Assembly: GCA_964508895.1 (NCBI GenBank) | Contig: CAZDWF010000090.1 | Span: 1-15,067, forward strand | DNA length: 15,067 bases | Source: M55B132 sp964508895 | Lineage (GTDB): Bacteria > Bacteroidota > Bacteroidia > Bacteroidales > B18-G4 | Direction: 5' to 3' | Shown: positions 8,669 to 15,067 of the stretch, piece by piece | Position numbering within the stretch: position 1 is the first letter of the stretch | Layout of the letters: every line of letters starts with the position of its first letter | Program-made: the position numbers and the translations under genes | Notes under the pieces: model-generated | What the model was told of the DNA's origin: nothing | Databases searched by the model: none | The model's input: only the letters and a program-made list of their open reading frames with translations

Positions 8669-9769
8669 ATGAGAGTCTGCCATTTAACTACTGTTCATAA
8701 ACCGGGAGACGTAAGGATTTACCATAAAGAATGTAGATCCCTTGTGAATAATGGATATGAAGTATCTCTTATCGCTATACGAGATGATAAATTCAAACCT
8801 GATGGAATTGAATATATACCAGTTTCTAATAGGAATAATAGATTTTTCAGAATTATTATAAGCCCTTTAGAGTTATTTGTTAAAACGTTTAGAACAAGAG
8901 CCAAACTATTTCATTTCCATGATCCCGAACTAATACCTGTAGGAATACTACTTAGACTTTTCGGTAAAAAAGTAATTTATGATGTTCATGAGAATTACTC
9001 GGGGCAGATAGTAACAAAACAATGGTTGGGTAATAAGATTATCAGGAAATTAGTATCATTATTTTTTCAGATGTTTGAAAAAATTGCATCATTGTTTTTT
9101 AATGGAGTGATAACTGTGACACCTGAAATTGCTGAGATTTTTCAAAAAAATAAAACAGTGATTATTTCTAATTATCCTATCCTTTCAACTATTGAAAATT
9201 ATGAAACTTGTGATGAAAAGAAAAAGAAACCTGTTATATTATACTCAGGAGGCATAGACAGAATAAGAGGAATCAAAGAGATCATTCAGTCAATGGAAAT
9301 GATTAAGGGAGACGCGGAACTTTTGTTGATGGGCCCATGGGAAAGTATTGAGTTTAAAAAGGAATGTCAGAATTTGAATGGGTGGGTAAAAGTAGTTGAT
9401 AAAGGGATTATTCCCTTTGGAGAGCATTATAAATATATGAAAATGGCTGATCTTGGTATCATTAATTTTTATCCATTGCCAAATCATGTAAATGCATTAC
9501 CTAATAAGCCATTTGAATATATGGCATGTAGTCTGCCTATTATAATGAGTGATTTTCCAAAATGGAAAAATTATTTTAGTGAAGTTGCATTGTTTGCTGA
9601 TCCAATGGATCCCGCTGAAATTGCTAAGTGTATTGATGATTATCTTAGTGATAATACAAATATGGTATCAATTGGTAAGCTTGCACATGAAATCGTTATG
9701 GAAAAATACTCCTGGGAAAGTGAACAGAATAAATTACTTGCGTTTTATAAAAAAATACTTAAAGTCTAA
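8669..9769 (+). CDS. Glycosyltransferase, GT4-like (GT-B fold)
   Basis: I place the start at the ATG at 8669 rather than the TTG at 8663. The ATG gives MRVCHLTTVHKPGDVRIYHK, the standard beginning of this subfamily, and it follows the previous stop by 2 nt. The product is then 366 residues. The acceptor domain shows FHFHDPELIP (81-90) and YDVHENYSGQI (104-114), characteristic of this GT4 subgroup. The donor domain has LYSGGIDRIRGIKEII (191-206), LLLMGPWES and NALPNKPFEYMACSLPII (275-292), where Glu283 takes the place of the nucleotide-sugar-binding glutamate. Helices at about 125-145 are hydrophobic and may help peripheral membrane association. Donor and acceptor sugars are unknown. It sits second of three consecutive glycosyltransferase genes, implying a repeat unit of at least three or four sugars. 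Confidence 0.85.
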   Translation: MRVCHLTTVHKPGDVRIYHKECRSLVNNGYEVSLIAIRDDKFKPDGIEYIPVSNRNNRFFRIIISPLELFVKTFRTRAKLFHFHDPELIPVGILLRLFGKKVIYDVHENYSGQIVTKQWLGNKIIRKLVSLFFQMFEKIASLFFNGVITVTPEIAEIFQKNKTVIISNYPILSTIENYETCDEKKKKPVILYSGGIDRIRGIKEIIQSMEMIKGDAELLLMGPWESIEFKKECQNLNGWVKVVDKGIIPFGEHYKYMKMADLGIINFYPLPNHVNALPNKPFEYMACSLPIIMSDFPKWKNYFSEVALFADPMDPAEIAKCIDDYLSDNTNMVSIGKLAHEIVMEKYSWESEQNKLLAFYKKILKV

Positions 9770-9782
9770 TTTCTAGTTGGTT

Positions 9783-11003
9783 GTGCGAATACTGATTTTA
9801 ACACAATACTATCCGCCTGAAACAGGTGCCCCGCAAAATCGATTGTCTGACCTTGCAGTCAGGTTGAAGAATATGGGTGCGGATGTTTCAATACTTACCG
9901 CAATGCCAAATTATCCTTCTATGAAGGTTTACAGAGAATATGTGAGGAAATTATATTTTCGGGAGAAAATGGATGGTGTTACAATTCATAGAGCCTGGAT
10001 CTTCGCTTCAACCAAAAGAAATGTGCTTTTCAGACTGTTAAATTATTTTTCTTTTGTTTTCTCGTCTATGCTCATTGGCCTTTTTTATATAAAGCGGCAG
10101 GATTATATTATTTGTGAATCACCTCCTTTATTTCTTGGGATATCTGCTTATTTCCTGAAGCTAATTAAACGAAGTAAACTGATATTTAATGTATCGGATC
10201 TTTGGCCTGAGAGTGCAGAAAAACTTGGAATTGTGAAATCCAGAACTTTGCTGAGGATCTCTTATTGGCTTGAAAAGTTCATTTATAAAAGGTCCTATCT
10301 AATCAGTGGCCAGACTCAGGGAATTGTCAGTAATATAAAACATAGGTTTCCTGATAAAACGGTTTATTGGTTCAGGAATGGAATAGATCCTGAGTATTAT
10401 GATCCAATGATAATTGAAAGTGATTGGAGATATGAAAGCGGATTTAAATCCGCAGATTTTGTTTTATTGTATGCGGGAATAATAGGATATGCTCAGGGTT
10501 TGGATGTAATCCTGAAAGCTGCAAAGCAATTAGTGGATCAAGATAATATAAAATTTGTATTATTGGGAAGTGGTCCTGAAAAGGAACGCTTGAAAAATAT
10601 TGCTGAAGTAGAGTCTCTTTCAAATGTATATTTTTTGGATGCTGTAAGCAGGAATAAGATGCCGGAAATAATAAGTTGTATTGATGCATCCATCATTCCC
10701 CTGAAAAGACTTGATCTTTTTCAGGGTGCTATTCCATCAAAAATATTTGAAGTGTTGGCAATGAATAAACCAATAATATTAGGAGTTGAAGGTGAAGCGA
10801 AAGAATTATTTATTGATGATGGTAAATGTGGTTTGGCTTTTGAACCTGAAAATCACGAAGAGCTTAAGCAAAGTATCCTGAAGTTATATAGTGATAATAC
10901 CTTGGTTCGTCAACTTGGGGAAAATGGAAGGAAATATGTTTTGGAAAACTTCGACCGAAAAAAAATTGCTTCAGACTTCTTAAGTTTACTTGAAAAAAAA
11001 TGA
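9783..11003 (+). CDS. Glycosyltransferase, WbuB-like GT4 family, GTG start
   Basis: No ATG lies near the 5' end. The GTG at 9783 gives M-RILILTQYYPPETGAPQNR, matching the family's usual N-terminus; the in-frame TTG at 9777 would add only two residues. The product is about 406 residues. Diagnostic segments are QYYPPETGAPQNR (8-20), FNVSDLWPESAEKLG (135-149), GQTQGI (176-181), LLGSGPEKERLK (260-271) and IPSKIFEVLAMNKPIIL (317-333), where Glu323 is the donor-binding glutamate. These are marks of WbuB-type enzymes, which in E. coli O26 transfer an N-acetylfucosamine; the donor here cannot be assigned. It follows the previous gene by 13 nt. Two runs of eight A lie near its 3' end (10958-10965 and 10993-11000). 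The stop TGA at 11001-11003 overlaps an ATG (TGATG), see the next gene. Confidence 0.87.
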   Translation: MRILILTQYYPPETGAPQNRLSDLAVRLKNMGADVSILTAMPNYPSMKVYREYVRKLYFREKMDGVTIHRAWIFASTKRNVLFRLLNYFSFVFSSMLIGLFYIKRQDYIICESPPLFLGISAYFLKLIKRSKLIFNVSDLWPESAEKLGIVKSRTLLRISYWLEKFIYKRSYLISGQTQGIVSNIKHRFPDKTVYWFRNGIDPEYYDPMIIESDWRYESGFKSADFVLLYAGIIGYAQGLDVILKAAKQLVDQDNIKFVLLGSGPEKERLKNIAEVESLSNVYFLDAVSRNKMPEIISCIDASIIPLKRLDLFQGAIPSKIFEVLAMNKPIILGVEGEAKELFIDDGKCGLAFEPENHEELKQSILKLYSDNTLVRQLGENGRKYVLENFDRKKIASDFLSLLEKK

Positions 11004-11035
11004 TGTATCTTCGAAAAAAAAACCCATTTGCTTAG
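11003..11035 (+). other. Out-of-frame coupled start codon and A9 homopolymer before the ligase-like gene
   Basis: The ATG at 11003-11005 shares a base with the upstream TGA (TGATG). It reads MYLRKKNPFA and stops at the TAG at 11033-11035. A run of nine A (11014-11022) lies between this ATG and the start of the long frame. A +1 shift, or loss of one A, would fuse the two frames. This may be phase variation, transcriptional slippage or a sequence error. Confidence 0.5.
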
Positions 11036-12296
11036 CCAATATTTACATAATAGAATTTACTATTTTTTATTTCTGACACTTGCTTTTTGCATTCCACTGA
11101 ACAGGATATTCTCTCCATACATAATTGGTTTTATAATTCTAAACTGGGTGCTTGAAGGAAGATATATTCAGAAATTTAAGCGAATAACATCATCCCTGCA
11201 TCGTATCGATATGCTTTTATTTGGGTTACTCTATATCAGCTACCTGATTGGATTGATCTATACGCAGGATATGGAATATGGATTATTCAGTGTTCAGGTT
11301 AAAGTCTCATTGATAATATTTCCTATTCTGTTTGCCACTATGGATAATTCTACCTGGACCAGGAGAAATACCATTAACGTTTTCATGAGTTTTATTGCAG
11401 GATGTATTGTAGCATCACTGGTATGCCTTGGAACTTCTTTTTCTTCATATCTGAGTAGTGGAGACAAAACTGATTTTTATTATATCAGCCTCTCTGTATT
11501 CCATCATCCCAGCTATGCAGCAATGTATATGTCGTTTGCTATTTCAATGTTAATATGGTTCTTGCTTGATTATAGCATAAAAATTACCAAGCTAAGACTT
11601 GTAATCATCCTGGCATTGATAGTATATTTTCATATGTTTACTGTACTGTTAAGTTCAAAAGCAGGAATTTTAACATTAATCCTGATATTCTTTTTAACAG
11701 TAAGTTATGTAATATTTGTAAATAGAAGATATTTTCTTGGTTCCTTCTTAATTATAGCCATAACACTTTTGTTTGTGGTTGTATTAAATTTCTTCCCTTA
11801 TTCATCTATGAGGTTTAGTTCATCACAGGATATTTTACAAAATGAAAAAGATATAACAAATGAAACAACAAATGGAACAGTAGAAAGAGTATTGATCTGG
11901 AAGTATTCACTCGAGATGATAAATGATCATTTTTTCATAGGAGTGGGTACTGGAGATGTTATAAACTCATTGAAGACTGTTTATGGCGATCATGATTTTA
12001 AACATGCCTATGAGAATGAACTCAATCCTCATAATCAATACCTCCAGACTTTCATTTCTCTTGGAGTAGTAGGCTTTTTATTACTGTTGTTTTCATTGAT
12101 ATTGCCAGCCATTTATAGCGCCAGGCGTAAAGGCTTTGTTTACTTTTGTTTCCTGATTATTATGGCATTTAATTTCCTCGTTGAATCAATGCTCGAACGA
12201 CAAGCAGGAGTAGTGTTCTACGCGTTTTTTAATGGGTTTCTGTTTATGCTGTACATGCTTCCTGATAAAGCACCTGACAAACCGAATATTATATAA
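11028..12296 (+). CDS. O-antigen ligase/polymerase family membrane protein, start ambiguous (TTG, or ATG at 11003 across an A9 tract)
   Basis: The open frame from the TTG at 11028 gives 422 residues with about 11 membrane segments and a periplasmic loop at about 258-330. Family marks are FHHPSYAAMY (158-167), LLSSKAGILTL (207-217), RVLIWKYSLEMI (287-298), GVGTGDV (305-311), NPHNQYLQTFISLGVVGF (333-350) and ESMLERQAGVVF (386-397). The PHNQYL segment and this ending favour a WaaL-type O-antigen ligase; a second polymerase is the alternative. No in-frame ATG exists before residue 62, and starting there would remove the first membrane helix. An ATG at 11003, overlapping the previous stop, reads MYLRKK into nine A (11014-11022) but is one base out of frame. 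One A fewer would produce MYLRKKTHLLSQ joined to this protein. It ends about 115 nt before the terminator. Confidence 0.8.
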   Translation: MLSQYLHNRIYYFLFLTLAFCIPLNRIFSPYIIGFIILNWVLEGRYIQKFKRITSSLHRIDMLLFGLLYISYLIGLIYTQDMEYGLFSVQVKVSLIIFPILFATMDNSTWTRRNTINVFMSFIAGCIVASLVCLGTSFSSYLSSGDKTDFYYISLSVFHHPSYAAMYMSFAISMLIWFLLDYSIKITKLRLVIILALIVYFHMFTVLLSSKAGILTLILIFFLTVSYVIFVNRRYFLGSFLIIAITLLFVVVLNFFPYSSMRFSSSQDILQNEKDITNETTNGTVERVLIWKYSLEMINDHFFIGVGTGDVINSLKTVYGDHDFKHAYENELNPHNQYLQTFISLGVVGFLLLLFSLILPAIYSARRKGFVYFCFLIIMAFNFLVESMLERQAGVVFYAFFNGFLFMLYMLPDKAPDKPNII

Positions 12297-12409
12297 TCGC
12301 ATAATCAATATTGAATTGATTCATACATTCACTCTCGCCTATGTTTCGGTTAACATAGTTAGGAGTTTTCATATTAGTATATATATTAGATGTTCAAAAT
12401 AGGGCAAAA
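12297..12409. other. Convergent intergenic spacer with two small AT-rich inverted repeats
   Basis: No gene is visible between the ligase-like gene and the terminator. There are two small perfect inverted repeats: AATCAAT at 12303-12309 with ATTGATT at 12315-12321 (5-nt loop), and CTATGTT at 12339-12345 with AACATAG at 12352-12358 (6-nt loop). Neither is followed by a T run, so neither looks like a good intrinsic terminator. In sequence this AT-rich they could arise by chance. Confidence 0.4.
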
Positions 12410-12439
12410 AAAAGAGGCTGTCGTAAAACAGCCTCTTTT
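12410..12439. terminator. Bidirectional intrinsic terminator between the polysaccharide cluster and gdhA
   Basis: The stem AAAAGAGGCTGT (12410-12421) pairs perfectly with ACAGCCTCTTTT (12428-12439) around the loop CGTAAA (12422-12427), giving 12 bp with a GC-rich centre. On the minus strand the stem merges into a run of eight T (complement of A at 12406-12413), so it should end gdhA transcripts well. On the plus strand the T run is shorter (four T, then AATATTATT), so it should also stop the polysaccharide run, though perhaps less strongly. It lies 20 bp beyond the gdhA stop. Confidence 0.9.
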
Positions 12440-12459
12440 AATATTATTAAAAAGTGATT

Positions 12460-13806
<1,347 letters not shown>

Positions 13807-13998
13807 ATTTCAATAGATATTAGATAATTAATTAATAATAGTTTTGTTAAAAAAGAACGACAATATTAAAGAAAATTATTTGATTGTCTATATTAAACTG
13901 TTATTTTTTTAACATAAATGTAATTTGGACTCATTATAGGGTATTATCTTTGTAGAATATTTGAGATATATATTAGTACATTTGAGGAAAGAATTGTT
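13807..13998. promoter_or_regulatory. Divergent promoter region between gdhA and the GAF/receiver gene
   Basis: For the rightward gene there is a good Bacteroidota promoter: TTTG at 13924-13927, a 17-nt spacer and TATCTTTG at 13945-13952, with a start near 13959 and a leader of about 40 nt. For gdhA I find only an imperfect -7 box, TAATATTG on the minus strand (13861-13868), without a clear -33 element. A 9-bp inverted repeat, GTTAAAAAA (13846-13854) and TTTTTTAAC (13905-13913), flanks the gdhA box and could be an operator or chance. No RNA gene or riboswitch is recognised here. Confidence 0.55.
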
Positions 13999-15067
13999 AT
14001 GGCGGAATTGAATTCGGGATCGGAAAATGATTATCATAAGCTTAAAGCTGAAAATATAGAAAGGCTAAAGGAGCTTTCAGCATTAAATGAAACAACAGGG
14101 ATTCTTAGAGAGAATAAATCTGTTGAGGAGACTTTACAGAGAATCGTCCTTTTACTTCCTCCTTCATGGCAATATCCTAAATATACTACCGCAAGGATAA
14201 GATTTGATGGCAAAGAATTTTTATCTCCGGGATTTTATGAATCAAAATGGAGAATGAGCCAGAAATTCGATACTATAGAAAACAAGAAGGGAATTATCGA
14301 AATATTTTACACAAAGAAGTTCCAGGAGGAAGATGAAGGCCCGTTCTTAAAGGAAGAAAGACAGCTTATTGATAATATCTCAGGATTGATAACCGGTTTT
14401 CTAAATAGTTTGATTGCTAAGAAATTAGTAACTGCAAAAAAGAGCAGCGGGTTCTATGATGAGATCGAAAATGTAGAGCTCAAAAATGGCGCACATAGCA
14501 GGCAATTACTACAGCGGTTCCTAAATAAAAGTAATTACGACAGGGATATTTATCATGATCTGATGCCTTTTAAAGTCAGGGAGATCTTGCTTGTAGCTAA
14601 TTTATATGATGCCTATAGCATTGAAAAAGAAGGGCGTTTTTCTGAACATGTACTTGGTGAATACCACCAGTTAAGCCTTACTTCATTACCCAGGATAACC
14701 GGAGTATCTACTATGGAAGAAGCTCTGGAGCAGCTTAATATGAAACACTTCGACATGGTTATACTGATGATGGGTGCAGATAAGCAAACTCCAGTTAACC
14801 TGAGTACAAGAATAAAAAGTGAATTCCCTTATCTGCCTGTTTTCCTGCTTTTGAATAATAATACCGACCTTGAATTTGTACAGAAAAACAAAGTAGCAAA
14901 AAAATATATTGATAAGGTTTTTGTATGGAATGGTGAATCCCGGGTTTTCTTTGCAATGATAAAAAATGTTGAAGATAAGATCAATGTTGAGAATGATACT
15001 GAATATGGATTGGTAAGGGTTATTTTACTTGTTGAAGATTCACCCAAATACTACTCAAGGTACCTTC
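13999..15067 (+). CDS. GAF and (pseudo)receiver signalling protein, 3' end outside window; probably a PEP/pyruvate-binding (PEP synthase-like) protein
   Basis: An open frame from the ATG at 13999 (MAELNSGSENDYHKLK) continues past the right edge; 356 codons are visible with no stop. Residues 10-35 form a charged helix. Residues about 27-140 look like a GAF-type sensor domain, with the pattern LSALNETTGILRENKSVEET, WQYPKYTTARIRFDG and EEDEGPFLKEERQLIDNIS. From 192 a receiver-like domain follows (REILLVANLYDAYSI), but Ala-Asn replaces the acidic pair and HFDMVILMMG (250-259) has Met where the phosphoacceptor Asp should be, so it is probably not phosphorylated. A second receiver starts at VRVILLVEDSPKYYSRYL (339-356) with an intact Glu-Asp pair. 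I recall this arrangement from Bacteroidota proteins that continue into a PEP/pyruvate-binding domain, but that part is not visible here. No DNA-binding domain is seen. Confidence 0.72.
   Translation, partial: MAELNSGSENDYHKLKAENIERLKELSALNETTGILRENKSVEETLQRIVLLLPPSWQYPKYTTARIRFDGKEFLSPGFYESKWRMSQKFDTIENKKGIIEIFYTKKFQEEDEGPFLKEERQLIDNISGLITGFLNSLIAKKLVTAKKSSGFYDEIENVELKNGAHSRQLLQRFLNKSNYDRDIYHDLMPFKVREILLVANLYDAYSIEKEGRFSEHVLGEYHQLSLTSLPRITGVSTMEEALEQLNMKHFDMVILMMGADKQTPVNLSTRIKSEFPYLPVFLLLNNNTDLEFVQKNKVAKKYIDKVFVWNGESRVFFAMIKNVEDKINVENDTEYGLVRVILLVEDSPKYYSRYL

Noticed and set aside
9549..9776. 75-codon plus-strand open frame near the end of the second glycosyltransferase gene
   Set aside because: It lies entirely in another frame of a well-supported glycosyltransferase gene apart from its last few bases, and its protein resembles no known family.
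12297..12459. Possible tRNA or small RNA in the convergent spacer
   Set aside because: No cloverleaf or T-loop pattern is seen; apart from the terminator there are only short AT-rich inverted repeats.
14829..15047. 72-codon minus-strand open frame at the right edge
   Set aside because: It is antisense to the GAF/receiver gene, which has clear domain patterns in this stretch.

Overview
The window looks like a chromosomal stretch of a Bacteroidota bacterium, probably Bacteroidales-like. The evidence is the gldF/gldG gliding-motility genes, AT-rich coding sequence, TAnnTTTG-type promoter boxes, weak or absent Shine-Dalgarno sequences, and a GAF plus receiver protein of a kind I associate with this phylum. 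I cannot name a genus.

Layout. Positions 1-668 hold the 3' part of a SAM hydrolase/SAM hydroxide adenosyltransferase family gene. Nine complete genes then run on the + strand from 793 to 12296. gldF, gldG and a DUF4340 gene come first. After a 5-nt gap comes a surface-polysaccharide cluster: Wzx-type flippase, hexapeptide-repeat O-acetyltransferase, Wzy-type polymerase, three GT4-fold glycosyltransferases and a second O-antigen ligase/polymerase-family protein. Gaps are 37 nt or less, several genes overlap, and no internal terminator is evident, so this may be one long transcription unit started at a TAACTTTG box before gldF. A strong hairpin at 12410-12439 separates it from a convergent gene for NADP-type glutamate dehydrogenase (gdhA, minus strand). 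A divergent 192-bp promoter region follows. The last gene starts at 13999 and runs off the right edge. Its visible part has a GAF-like domain, a degenerate receiver and the start of a second receiver.

How the genes may work together. GldF and GldG are the membrane parts of an ABC transporter needed for gliding in Flavobacterium; the ATPase GldA is not in view. The polysaccharide genes fit a Wzx/Wzy pathway: glycosyltransferases build a lipid-linked repeat unit in the cytoplasm, the acetyltransferase decorates it, Wzx flips it, one Wzy-like protein polymerises it and the other may ligate it. No initiating sugar-phosphate transferase, chain-length regulator or sugar-nucleotide gene is visible, so those must lie elsewhere.

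Most notable point. The second O-antigen ligase/polymerase gene has no in-frame ATG at its start. An ATG overlapping the upstream stop (TGATG) lies out of frame, separated by a run of nine A. One A fewer would give a clean translationally coupled start, so this may be a slippage or phase-variation site, or a sequence error.
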